A stretch of 64,000 nucleotides of DNA from assembly GCF_040930455.2 (NCBI RefSeq), contig NZ_CP170494.1. One strand, given 5' to 3'. The notes beneath the pieces were generated by a model. The model was not told where the DNA came from and searched no databases. It worked only from the letters and a program-made list of their open reading frames with translations. The translations under genes and the position numbers were made by a program. This DNA comes from Neopusillimonas maritima (GTDB lineage: Bacteria > Pseudomonadota > Gammaproteobacteria > Burkholderiales > Burkholderiaceae_B). The first letter of the stretch is position 1. The number at the start of each line of letters is the position of its first letter. Below are positions 40,391-49,306 of this stretch, piece by piece.

Positions 40391-42088
40391 ATGTTGCAAA
40401 ATCTTCGTATCAAGACCATTTTCATTGTCTTGGTTGTAATCAATCTAGGCTTGGCATTAGTAACTTTTTTTGCGCTGACTTACTACGGCGCAGTGTCGAC
40501 CGAACTTCGTGCCGCCCAGGAGCAGCAACGCGAATCGCTTATGCTGGCCGATGAGATGCGTGAAAGCTCGGTGAATCTCACACGATTTGCACAGGCCTAT
40601 GTGGTAACAGCAGATCCAAAATTTCTTCAAATGTACAACGATGTTATTGCGATTCGTAATGGCAACAAGCCGCGTCCGCAAGAGTATCACCGTATTTACT
40701 GGGAGTTCGTGGCGGCGGGAGAGCAACCGCGCCCCAATTCCGACTCACAGGTTGCATTGCTCGATATGTTTCGTGATGCGGGTTTCGTGGAAAAGGAGTT
40801 TGATGAGCTGAATAAAGCGCTCGCATTATCGAACGCTTTGGCAGAGCTTGAAACAGAGGCCATTGCCTTGGTTGAAGGATTGGGCTCCGAAGTGAACGGT
40901 ACCGATAACGACCTTAGCGGCAGCGCAAGAACCGATCTGGTGAAAGCGCAAGCGATGCTATTCAGCGAAGATTACTATCAGCAAGCAGCGCGCGTGATGC
41001 AGCCGCTTGATGCGTTCTATGTCATGGTTGAAGATCGAACGCAGGCATATATTGATGAGGCTGAGGCGCAACAGCGTTTGGCGTATATCTGGGCGCTGAT
41101 CGCATTGGGTGCAATGGTGCTGTTGGTGGCGTTGTCGCTGATATTTGTCTACCGGCGCCTGGGAGGCGCTTTGAGTCAGGCGCGCGAAGTAGCACGGCGC
41201 CTGGCTCAGGGTGATTTGTCGGTTGATATTCAGGTGAAGACCCAGGATGAGGGCGGCGACCTTTTGCGCGCCATGGATGGAATGAGACTTAAACTCATTG
41301 AAATTATTGGAGATGTACGCAGCAGCGCGCTTTCAGTTGGTACGGCGTCTGGCCAGATCGCCAGTGGCAGTAGCGATTTGTCGCAACGCACACTTGAGCA
41401 GGCATCTTCCATCGAGCAAATAGCCTCCAGCATGGAGGAAATGACGTCAACAGTAAAAAATAATGCTGATAATGCCCAGGAGGCGAATCAGCTTGTGTTT
41501 GGAACCCGCGACAACGCACAGGAAGGTGGGCAAGTGGTTCAGCAGGCGGTGTCGGCCATGCGTGAAATTGACAAAAGCAGTGAGCGCATTCTGGAGATTA
41601 TCTCGGTTATTGACGGCATTGCCTTTCAAACCAACCTGCTGGCTTTGAATGCGGCAGTCGAGGCAGCCAGAGCGGGTGATCAGGGGAGGGGCTTTGCCGT
41701 AGTTGCAACCGAGGTCAGGAATTTGGCTCAACGCAGTGCCACTGCCGCCGAGGAAATCAAGGCGTTAATTACCGACAGCGTTGGAAAGGTGAAAAACGGC
41801 TCGCAGTTGGTTGAGAAATCGGGCGATACATTGCAAGGTATTGTGGGGAATGTACAGCGAATCACCGAACTTGTGTCGGAAATTGCCGCGGCGTCGAACG
41901 AACAAGCTTCCGGTGTAGAACAAATTAACCATGCAATGATGCAAATGGATGAAGTCACGCAACAAAACGCGTCGCTTGTAGAACAGACCGCCGCAGCGAG
42001 CCAGTCAATGAAAGAGCAGGCGGCTCGATTACAGGAGCGCGTTGCTTATTTCCGGTTCGGTAGCGGGAGTGAGTTGGTTAAAGTTTAG
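40391..42088 (+). CDS. methyl-accepting chemotaxis protein
   Basis: 565 aa: N-terminal TM (residues 8-30), a periplasmic helical domain (31-225), second TM (about 226-250), HAMP (about 255-305) and the MCP signalling domain. The hairpin tip EISVIDGIAFQTNLLALNAAVEAARAGDQGRGFAVVATEVRNLAQRSATAAEEIK lies near residues 397-451. No C-terminal pentapeptide is evident. The ligand is unknown, and no other chemotaxis gene is adjacent. Confidence 0.92.
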   Translation: MLQNLRIKTIFIVLVVINLGLALVTFFALTYYGAVSTELRAAQEQQRESLMLADEMRESSVNLTRFAQAYVVTADPKFLQMYNDVIAIRNGNKPRPQEYHRIYWEFVAAGEQPRPNSDSQVALLDMFRDAGFVEKEFDELNKALALSNALAELETEAIALVEGLGSEVNGTDNDLSGSARTDLVKAQAMLFSEDYYQQAARVMQPLDAFYVMVEDRTQAYIDEAEAQQRLAYIWALIALGAMVLLVALSLIFVYRRLGGALSQAREVARRLAQGDLSVDIQVKTQDEGGDLLRAMDGMRLKLIEIIGDVRSSALSVGTASGQIASGSSDLSQRTLEQASSIEQIASSMEEMTSTVKNNADNAQEANQLVFGTRDNAQEGGQVVQQAVSAMREIDKSSERILEIISVIDGIAFQTNLLALNAAVEAARAGDQGRGFAVVATEVRNLAQRSATAAEEIKALITDSVGKVKNGSQLVEKSGDTLQGIVGNVQRITELVSEIAAASNEQASGVEQINHAMMQMDEVTQQNASLVEQTAAASQSMKEQAARLQERVAYFRFGSGSELVKV

Positions 42089-42426
42089 CCAAACCGTCAT
42101 GTTAGAATATGAGCCTTATTGCCTTGTGGCTCGTCACATTGTGGCGCGTTGCAAGGCATAACTAATGTAGTACACCTTTCTTCAGACCCATGTGAATTTT
42201 GCTTGTCTTTTCTAATCGGCGTATTTGCTGATTCAGCCTGTTTCGCGCGCTTAATGCGGCCTAGTGCTTGGCCCGCACGCTTCCATGCCTGCTCACCGGT
42301 GCGTTATTCCTTATTTCATACAAGTTTTCTGCGCCCCTGGCGCAATAAGATCGCTGCGTTGTGTCTGGGCACAAGGACAGGCGGCAGCTCTCCTGTGACA
42401 ATTTTCGCTTCGTACAGACTCCTTCC
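42089..42426. other. gene-free intergenic region
   Basis: About 340 bp before the SulP gene. The frames here lack ribosome-binding sites and recognisable content. No clear promoter or riboswitch motif is seen. Confidence 0.5.
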
Positions 42427-43908
42427 ATGCAATTCAAACAAATTCAAGAAGAGTGGTTTTCCAACATTCGCGGCGATATCCTGGCGGGTATCGTAGTTGC
42501 GTTAGCCCTTATTCCAGAAGCCATCGCGTTTTCCATTATTGCCGGGGTCGACCCCAAAATTGGGTTATACGCCTCGTTCAGTATTGCGGTCGTTATCTCT
42601 TTTACCGGAGGGCGCCCGGGCATGATTTCCGCAGCTACCGCGGCCATGGCGTTGGTGATGATTACGCTGGTCAAGGAGCATGGGCTGGAATATTTGCTGG
42701 CTGCCACTATTCTTACTGGAGTGCTTCAAATTCTGGCTGGGTTGCTACGACTGGGTGTATTAATGCGGTTTGTCTCTCGTTCAGTGATTACGGGGTTTGT
42801 TAATGCCTTGGCCATCCTTATTTTTATGGCCCAATTGCCTGAGTTGATTAATGTTCCATGGGCGGTTTACGTTATGGTGGCCGGCGGCCTGGGAATTATT
42901 TATTTGTTTCCGTACGTCACTCGGTCGGTTCCGTCGCCCCTAGTCTGTATCGTGGTGTTAACGGCCATTTCATTAACACTGGGGCTGGATATCCGTACCG
43001 TTGGCGATATGGGTGAGTTGCCGGATACTTTGCCGGTGTTCTTGTTGCCTGATATTCCCCTAAACTTCGAAACCTTGCAGATCATTTTTCCTTATGCGGC
43101 GACATTAGCCGTGGTGGGTTTGCTTGAATCTTTGCTAACCGCACAAATTGTTGACGACCTGACAGATACACGCAGCAACAAGAATCGTGAGTGTGCCGGG
43201 CAAGGGGTTGCCAATATCGCAACGGGTTTCCTGGGCGGCATGGCCGGGTGCGCCATGATCGGGCAATCGGTTATTAACGTGAAATCGGGTGGGCGTGGTC
43301 GTTTGTCGACCTTCGTCGCCGGCTTGTTTTTGTTGATTTTGGTGGTCTTTTTGGGCCCGTGGGTCGAGAAAATCCCAATGGCGGCATTGGTGGCCGTCAT
43401 GATTATGGTGTCAATCGGTACATTTAGCTGGGGTTCGTTGCGCGACTTGGTGCGTCACCCGAAAACGTCAAGCATTGTGATGGTCTCTACAGTTATTGTG
43501 GTTGTTGCTACGCATGATTTGGCAAAAGGTGTTCTGGTTGGTGTCTTGTTAAGTGGCATTTTCTTTGCGCATAAAGTGGGGCGGGTATTGCGTATTACAT
43601 CTGAAACACGCAACGAGGGGCGTGAACGGGTGTACACCATTGTGGGCCAGGTTTTCTTTGCCTCGTCTGAGAAGTTCACCGTTTCATTCGACTTCAAAGA
43701 GGTGATTGAAAAAGTGGTGATTGACCTGAATCGCGCACGTTTTTGGGACATCACGGCGATTAGTTCTCTGGACGCCGTCATTCTGAAGTTTCGTCGCGAG
43801 GGAACCGAAGTTGAGGTTGTTGGTTTGGATGAGGCCAGTTCAACTTTGGTCGACCGTTTTGCCGTGCATGATAAACCCGGCGCCATGGATAAGCTCATGG
43901 GCCACTAA
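42427..43908 (+). CDS. SulP-family anion transporter with STAS domain
   Basis: 493 aa with about ten to eleven TM segments and SulP motifs: RGDILAGIVVALALIPEAIAFSIIAGVDPKIGLYASF at residues 14-50 and GGMAGCAMIGQSVINVKSGGRGRLST (near 274-300). The C-terminal ~100 residues form a STAS domain. SulP proteins carry sulfate, bicarbonate or dicarboxylates; the substrate cannot be read from sequence. ATG 42427 is chosen over an upstream frame start because the family start begins there. Confidence 0.88.
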   Translation: MQFKQIQEEWFSNIRGDILAGIVVALALIPEAIAFSIIAGVDPKIGLYASFSIAVVISFTGGRPGMISAATAAMALVMITLVKEHGLEYLLAATILTGVLQILAGLLRLGVLMRFVSRSVITGFVNALAILIFMAQLPELINVPWAVYVMVAGGLGIIYLFPYVTRSVPSPLVCIVVLTAISLTLGLDIRTVGDMGELPDTLPVFLLPDIPLNFETLQIIFPYAATLAVVGLLESLLTAQIVDDLTDTRSNKNRECAGQGVANIATGFLGGMAGCAMIGQSVINVKSGGRGRLSTFVAGLFLLILVVFLGPWVEKIPMAALVAVMIMVSIGTFSWGSLRDLVRHPKTSSIVMVSTVIVVVATHDLAKGVLVGVLLSGIFFAHKVGRVLRITSETRNEGRERVYTIVGQVFFASSEKFTVSFDFKEVIEKVVIDLNRARFWDITAISSLDAVILKFRREGTEVEVVGLDEASSTLVDRFAVHDKPGAMDKLMGH

Positions 43909-43976
43909 AAGGTTTAGCTGTTGTGCTGTTCAACGAAGATGCGCTTCGCGTTCTCCGTTTTTAGAACGCGCCGTTT

Positions 43977-44636
43977 TCAAGGCGCATTGCGTTGGGAAGG
44001 ATCACGCTGAAAGTGTTTGATCAGGTCGTGGGGGTTTACCTGTTCAGCGTGCGTTGCCGCGGCTTGTGCCCACCACACCAGTTGGCTGATGCCGCGTTCG
44101 AAATAAGACGCCCATTGCGCATCCGTATCCGTTTGGGTGCAGTGCCCCGTACTATCAAATATTTCAGCCGCTTTGGGTACGTGAATCATGGCGGAAACGG
44201 GCAGGCAGCCCAGCTCCGACAAGAAGCTTCGCATTCCCACCGCTGCGCGCACGCCACCCCATTGACCCGCAGAGTAGGTCACGATGAGGCTGGGCTTGTA
44301 CGCAAAGTTTGAGCTGCCAAAATGGTTCAACAAATGGGCTAAGGCGGGGCTCATGCTGTGGTTGTATTCCGGGCTCACCATAAGGTAACCGTTGGCGTGT
44401 CGAATTTTGTTCGCCAGTGTGCCCAGTGTTTCTGGAACGGTGCGTGGGCCGTAAGCAAAATGGGGCTTGAACACGGAACCTGTATCGATCAAAAGCGGGT
44501 CTATGATTTCAATTTCGTGTTCTGGGAAAACGCGTTGAAAATAGCGCTTGCAGGCTTGGGTAACGCGTTCGCCCAAACGGGGTGGGTGCGGGGGCGAGCT
44601 TTGTCTTGCGGAGCCTAGAAAGATCAGGAATTTCAT
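43977..44636 (-). CDS. NADPH-dependent FMN reductase family protein
   Basis: 219 aa. MKFLIFLGSARQSSPPHP contains the GSxR/xxS FMN phosphate-binding loop, and GYLMVSPEYNHSMSPALAHLLNHF is the family's conserved PEYN..SP segment. These flavoproteins reduce quinones, azo dyes or chromate, or supply FMNH2; the role is not defined here. The start at 44636 is chosen because upstream codons extend into unrelated sequence. Confidence 0.85.
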   Translation of the reverse strand: MKFLIFLGSARQSSPPHPPRLGERVTQACKRYFQRVFPEHEIEIIDPLLIDTGSVFKPHFAYGPRTVPETLGTLANKIRHANGYLMVSPEYNHSMSPALAHLLNHFGSSNFAYKPSLIVTYSAGQWGGVRAAVGMRSFLSELGCLPVSAMIHVPKAAEIFDSTGHCTQTDTDAQWASYFERGISQLVWWAQAAATHAEQVNPHDLIKHFQRDPSQRNAP

Positions 44637-44680
44637 ATTTGGTGTCGTAACTTTAACTGTAAGCGTGCAGCGCAATCGCT

Positions 44681-45967
44681 TTAATGGTGGTTGATATGTA
44701 GGCGTATTAGCGTGCCTTTGCCTTCTTGCGCTAGTTCGAGTGGCCAATTCAGGCGCTCTGCGATTAGCGTAACCAAATAAAGGCCTAAACCCGAAGTCAC
44801 TGCGGCAGGCGAGCGGGCGGGACCGGCAGAGGTTAGCAAAACCCTTGCCTCTTGGGGAAGACCGGAGCCTTCATCGCGAATTTCCAGGGTGTTTTCGTCT
44901 AACTCAATATAGACCCGGCCGCTGGTGTGTTGAAGTGCATTTTGAAGAAGGTTACGCAAAAGCATTTGCACCAATGCGGGGTCCGCGTGAACGCTCACAG
45001 GTTTATGGGCACTGAAACTTAAGCGTGAATCGACTGCAAAATTAACCGATAAGTCGTCAATTGTTTGGTGAATCAGCGATGGGAGAGAAACCGTTTGGGC
45101 AGTTGCTGTGTCTACTGTTTCCTTGCGGGCAAGGGTTAGCAGGGCGTTCACATTGGTTTGCATTTCGGCAGTGGCGCGCCGAATGCGAGCAAGCGTTGCC
45201 TGATCTTGTGCGTTCAGTGTGCCACGCGTTTCAAGAATATCGATCGCACCGGATATCACAGCTAAAGGCGTTCGGAATTCATGGCTGGCCATGTTAAGCA
45301 ATGACTTTTCCCGTTTAACGTAGGCTTCAAGTTGCGTGACAAACAGGTTGAACGAGCGGGCAATACTATGTAGCTCTGCATCTTGCCAGTTTTTTGGCAA
45401 CCGAGGCATATTGGCACCAACGGGCAGTTTTTCAATTTCGTTAGATAGCGACTTTAATGGTTTAACAATGCGCTTTGCTTCGATAATTGAAAGTAGGGCG
45501 GTAACAGCCGCCACCAGCAAGATAACAATGAGTAGTGCAAGCCGAAAAAGCCATTCGCGCTTTTCAAAGTGTGTAATATTTCTGGCCAGATAAAGCACGC
45601 CATGCTGCAGTGCTTGTACTGATATTAGGTAGGTTTCATCGTTTTGGTAAACTTCCCCGGAAAAACCAGGCTCAAGCCCTTCAAATATAATGGGTGTAGC
45701 AGAGGGCTGGTAAAAGCTTTGCGGCGTATTGTGTGTTTTGGTGTTTGGGATATAAGCCAGAGTTAAGCCGGAGGTTTCGCGCAAAATAGTTTGTTCTGGA
45801 TCAAAATCGTCTCCCATAAAAAACTCGCGCTCTTGGGTTAATTCCATTCGAAGCATAGTCGACTCGAGGTCTTCGCTTACCCAGGTAACGCCTAAAAACA
45901 TAACAATAAGTGAAACCAGGCTAATCAGCGCCGAGGTTCGATAAATCCGATGGGAAATAGATCGCAT
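44681..45967 (-). CDS. sensor histidine kinase
   Basis: 428 aa: TM1 (residues 9-30), a periplasmic domain (31-145), TM2 (about 146-165), HAMP, HisKA with the phospho-acceptor H in LLNMASHEFRTPLAVISG (near 235) and HATPase (NLLQNALQHTSG, then DEGSGLP and GLGLYLV). It overlaps the response regulator start by one base. Last gene of a GT2-ArnT-regulator-kinase operon, so it may sense envelope or cation signals to control surface sugar modification. Confidence 0.9.
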   Translation of the reverse strand: MRSISHRIYRTSALISLVSLIVMFLGVTWVSEDLESTMLRMELTQEREFFMGDDFDPEQTILRETSGLTLAYIPNTKTHNTPQSFYQPSATPIIFEGLEPGFSGEVYQNDETYLISVQALQHGVLYLARNITHFEKREWLFRLALLIVILLVAAVTALLSIIEAKRIVKPLKSLSNEIEKLPVGANMPRLPKNWQDAELHSIARSFNLFVTQLEAYVKREKSLLNMASHEFRTPLAVISGAIDILETRGTLNAQDQATLARIRRATAEMQTNVNALLTLARKETVDTATAQTVSLPSLIHQTIDDLSVNFAVDSRLSFSAHKPVSVHADPALVQMLLRNLLQNALQHTSGRVYIELDENTLEIRDEGSGLPQEARVLLTSAGPARSPAAVTSGLGLYLVTLIAERLNWPLELAQEGKGTLIRLHINHH

Positions 45968-46671
45968 TACTCTGGCTCACCGGGTGCAGTCAAATGGTAA
46001 CCAAGGCCATGCCGGGTTTTTATCAGCGGCTTTCCAAATTGTTGTTGAAGCAATTTTCGAAGTGCATAAGCATGTGTTCGAATGGTGTGTCGGTCAACCT
46101 CGCGGTCGCCCCATACTGCCTCGGCAATTTGGTCGTAAGAAACTAAGTCCGGATAAGCGTTAACGAGTTGTTCGAAAATCCGGGCTGACGTACCTGTTAA
46201 TTCAAGCGGCTTATATCCGTTGACTAAAACAGAGTGTGTTGCTGCGTTGTAAGAAATGCCCGGAATACTGGTTAATATTGCATTGTTTTTGTCGTGGCGC
46301 CGCGCCAGTGCCTCAACACGAAGTTGTAGCTCCCGCAAATTAAAAGGTTTTACCAAATAGTCATCTGCACCCACACCAAAGCCGGTTTCCTTATCCTCTA
46401 AGAGGTCTTTGGCCGTCATCAGAATGACGGGCGTACTTTGTTTGAGGTCAAGCCGTATCCGCTTGCAAATTTCAAAGCCCGACACGCCCGGCAGCATCAC
46501 ATCAAGAATAATGATGTCGTAGTGGTGACCGGCAATCAGGTGCAAAGCGGTTAACCCATCGGGCGCGAAGTCGAGGATATAACGGGGATTTTGCCCAAAA
46601 AACTCATATAAGTTTTCCGCTAACGCTTTGTGATCTTCAACAATTAGAATTTTGAGTTGCGTTTCGCTCAT
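45967..46671 (-). CDS. OmpR-family response regulator
   Basis: 234 aa: receiver domain with D in DIIILDVMLPG (near 55) and the K in LVKPFNLREL, followed by a winged-helix DNA-binding domain (LTGTSARIFEQLVNAYPDLVSYDQIAEAVWGDREVDRHTIRTHAYALRKLL). The 4-bp overlap with the upstream glycosyltransferase gene ties it to that operon. Confidence 0.92.
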   Translation of the reverse strand: MSETQLKILIVEDHKALAENLYEFFGQNPRYILDFAPDGLTALHLIAGHHYDIIILDVMLPGVSGFEICKRIRLDLKQSTPVILMTAKDLLEDKETGFGVGADDYLVKPFNLRELQLRVEALARRHDKNNAILTSIPGISYNAATHSVLVNGYKPLELTGTSARIFEQLVNAYPDLVSYDQIAEAVWGDREVDRHTIRTHAYALRKLLQQQFGKPLIKTRHGLGYHLTAPGEPE

Positions 46672-48185
46672 TGGGTGATGGGTTCGTTCAGATTAGTTTG
46701 TTTTGCCCGTGCAGTTAGTGCGTGCTGCTTTGGATTGTTTATTAAATATAAATTGTGGCGTTTACTGGCGAAAACTGGATTTTTTAAGTCGGCGCGCGCT
46801 GATTCCAATCGATTCTTTGGAACCGCCAGCCAAAAACTTTGACCTGAACTCATTTTGCTTGTGACTTCCTGCTCTTTAAGGGGCTTTGCCGACTCAAAAG
46901 AATAGAATCGCGCAGAAAACGGCACTTCGTCAAGGTAATAAAGCGGAATGCCGGAAGGGTTGGTCGTGCGGGTGTGCTGCACCAAAAGCTTTTCGGTTTT
47001 AATCAGGTTGGGGGTGTAAGAAACCATTGCGATGAGTACCACGACGGCGGTGGGTGCAATCATGGCCAGGAAGGCTGGGCCGGATGCTCGCCAAGGGTAG
47101 TTTGTTTTTTGACCGGCAGAGTGTTCTTCTGCGCTGGACTGTGGGCACGCGTAGGCCAGACAGATGCTGAAACCGCCCAGTGAAGGAAGAATGTATGTCC
47201 AAAGAATATTGCCCGACAATGTGAAAAATAAGGGTGTAAAAAGGCTCCAGGCCAAAAAGTAGCCCAAGCGAGGATCCGACAGGCGTTGACGCATGGCGGT
47301 TCGCTGCTTAGTTTTGAGCAAACCTTTCATCAAAATAAACAACCCTGCCAAGCCCCACGGGAAGGATGCCTGGAGCCAGTAGTACCAGATGGTCCCGAAG
47401 GGCGCTTTGTGGGCAGTGCCATATAGGTCGCCTTTCCAGCCTGGGTCGACAAAACGCAGAAAGTGTTCTCCCAGGAAGAAATAGTTCAGGAAACCCGGGG
47501 TTTTAAATTCCGCGGCAAGATACCAGGGCGCACTCAAAACGAACGTGAGGGCGATCCCTTTTAACCATGGTAGGGAACGGATCGTTCTGCGGGCTTGTGG
47601 GTAAAAGAGCATCCATAAGACAATTGCGCCGCCTGACAGAACAAGAATCAGAGGGCCTTTAGCCAGCAAGCCAACAACCAGCCCAATGAAAAAGCTATAA
47701 CGCCAGAATAACCCAGACGAGTTTGCCGCCATGATCCATCCGGTCATGCAAAGGGTGGTGCCCAACGCTAGGAACGGGTCAGTCAGTACGGCGCCCGACG
47801 AAACAAATGAAAGCGCACATGTAGCGTAAATCAGAACAGCAAGGCGTGCGGTTGTGGCGTTGAATAGGGTTGCGCAACAACGATAAAGCAAACCCAATGT
47901 AAGAAGGGTGGCAATCCAGGAAGGCAGCCGTGCTGCAAACTCAGTGGGGCCGAAAATATGCATTGATATAGCTTGCAGCCAGAACGAAAGTGGCGGCTTG
48001 CCCCAAAACGGATTGCCAGGCGCAAACCAGGGGGTAATCCAGTCGCCCGATTCATACATGAGTCTGGCAATTTCCGCATAACGGGGTTCCGACGTATCGG
48101 CCAGCGGAATGAGCATCATCGCAAATAGCGGAACGATCAGCGCAATGCCCAATAGAGCAAGAAAGCCAGTGTTACGCCGCATCAC
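46668..48185 (-). CDS. ArnT-like/PMT-family glycosyltransferase
   Basis: 505 aa with about ten or more TM segments. The N-terminal loop has SEPRYAEIARLMYESGDWITPWFAPGNPFWGKPPLSFWLQAISMHIFGPTEFAARLPS, the signature of GT83/PMT enzymes such as ArnT (first periplasmic loop with acidic residues). ArnT adds aminoarabinose to lipid A from undecaprenyl-linked donors. It follows a GT2 gene (14-bp overlap), so the pair probably builds and transfers a lipid-linked sugar to lipid A or another envelope acceptor. Confidence 0.85.
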   Translation of the reverse strand: MMRRNTGFLALLGIALIVPLFAMMLIPLADTSEPRYAEIARLMYESGDWITPWFAPGNPFWGKPPLSFWLQAISMHIFGPTEFAARLPSWIATLLTLGLLYRCCATLFNATTARLAVLIYATCALSFVSSGAVLTDPFLALGTTLCMTGWIMAANSSGLFWRYSFFIGLVVGLLAKGPLILVLSGGAIVLWMLFYPQARRTIRSLPWLKGIALTFVLSAPWYLAAEFKTPGFLNYFFLGEHFLRFVDPGWKGDLYGTAHKAPFGTIWYYWLQASFPWGLAGLFILMKGLLKTKQRTAMRQRLSDPRLGYFLAWSLFTPLFFTLSGNILWTYILPSLGGFSICLAYACPQSSAEEHSAGQKTNYPWRASGPAFLAMIAPTAVVVLIAMVSYTPNLIKTEKLLVQHTRTTNPSGIPLYYLDEVPFSARFYSFESAKPLKEQEVTSKMSSGQSFWLAVPKNRLESARADLKNPVFASKRHNLYLINNPKQHALTARAKQTNLNEPITQ

Positions 48186-49203
48186 GTTGATGTCCTTGTG
48201 TACGGGTTTGAGTCAGACGGACAGACTTCGTTTGCAATACGTCACGCACCAGATAAACCGGGCGTTGTTTCGCCTCGAAGTAGGTTTTGCCCATGTATTC
48301 GCCAAGCAGGCCGATGGAAATTAATTGCACGCCGCCCAGGAAAGTAATTAATGCGATTAGAGAGGGATAACCGGGTGTGGGTTCGCCTAGCACCAGGGTT
48401 TTAATGACAATCCAACCTGCGAACAGAATACCCAGTAACGCGGTCGTGACGCCGGCCAGGGTGGCCAGACGAAGCGGAGCAATTGAAAATGAGGTGATTC
48501 CCTCAAAAGCCAAATGGAACAAATTCAAGTAATTCCACTGGCTTTGGCCTGCCGCGCGCGGAGCACGATCATACTCAATAACGGTTGTCGGCAATCCGAT
48601 CCACGCGAATAAGCCTTTCATGTAGCGGTTACGCTCGGGCAAGGCCGCCAGCGCATTCACCGCTTTGCGGCTCATTAACCGGAAATCACCGGTGTCCTCC
48701 GGAATATCTGTGTCACTAATGCGGTTCAGTAGCCGATAAAAAAAATGCGCACTGGTTTTTTTGGTAAAGCTTTCCCCGGCTCTGGAACGTCGTTTCATGG
48801 CGACAACATCGGCTCCCTCGTGCCATGCCTGCAGCATCTGTGGAATGAGTTCAGGTGGATCTTGCAGGTCTGCATCCAGAATAATGACTGCGTCCCCATT
48901 GGCATGGTCAATGCCCGCCGTTAGAGCCGCTTCCTTGCCAAAGTTTCGGCTCAAGCGAACGGCTCGGACATTGGGCACACGTAATGCAAGGTCTGCAATC
49001 CAGTCGTCACTGCCGTCTTTGCTGCCGTCGTCGACAAGAATCAACTCATTCTTTATGGGGATAGATTGCAAAACGGCTTGGACGCGTTGGTATAAAACGG
49101 GCAGAGCCTGTCTTTCGTTGTAAACGGGTACGACAACGGACAACAGTAGTTTCTCGTTGACGTTATTTTTTTTCAGAGGGGAGCGCAATTCTTTAAACAC
49201 CGG
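48172..49203 (-). CDS. family-2 polyprenyl-phosphate glycosyltransferase (ArnC/DPM-like)
   Basis: 343 aa from ATG 49203. The GT-A domain has LSVVVPVYNERQALPVLY (near 20-40), ELILVDDGSKDGSDDW and ILDADLQDPPEL (DXD-like metal/nucleotide site), then two C-terminal TM segments (around 245-310). This is the ArnC/dolichyl-phosphate-sugar synthase layout, which loads a sugar on undecaprenyl phosphate. Start at 49272 would add an unlikely N-terminus. It is first in the operon. Confidence 0.87.
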   Translation of the reverse strand, partial: PVFKELRSPLKKNNVNEKLLLSVVVPVYNERQALPVLYQRVQAVLQSIPIKNELILVDDGSKDGSDDWIADLALRVPNVRAVRLSRNFGKEAALTAGIDHANGDAVIILDADLQDPPELIPQMLQAWHEGADVVAMKRRSRAGESFTKKTSAHFFYRLLNRISDTDIPEDTGDFRLMSRKAVNALAALPERNRYMKGLFAWIGLPTTVIEYDRAPRAAGQSQWNYLNLFHLAFEGITSFSIAPLRLATLAGVTTALLGILFAGWIVIKTLVLGEPTPGYPSLIALITFLGGVQLISIGLLGEYMGKTYFEAKQRPVYLVRDVLQTKSVRLTQTRTQGHQRDAA

Positions 49204-49306
49204 CATAGTCCAATCAATAAAGTGATGATATGTGCGGTAAAGATAGCGCCCGGGGCAACAAAAAATCGTCAAATGAATATCAAAAAAACATCAATTCGGT
49301 ACTAAA

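Noticed and set aside
42119..42426. Plus-strand frame before the SulP gene
   Set aside because: No ribosome-binding site and no recognisable content; the SulP family starts at 42427.
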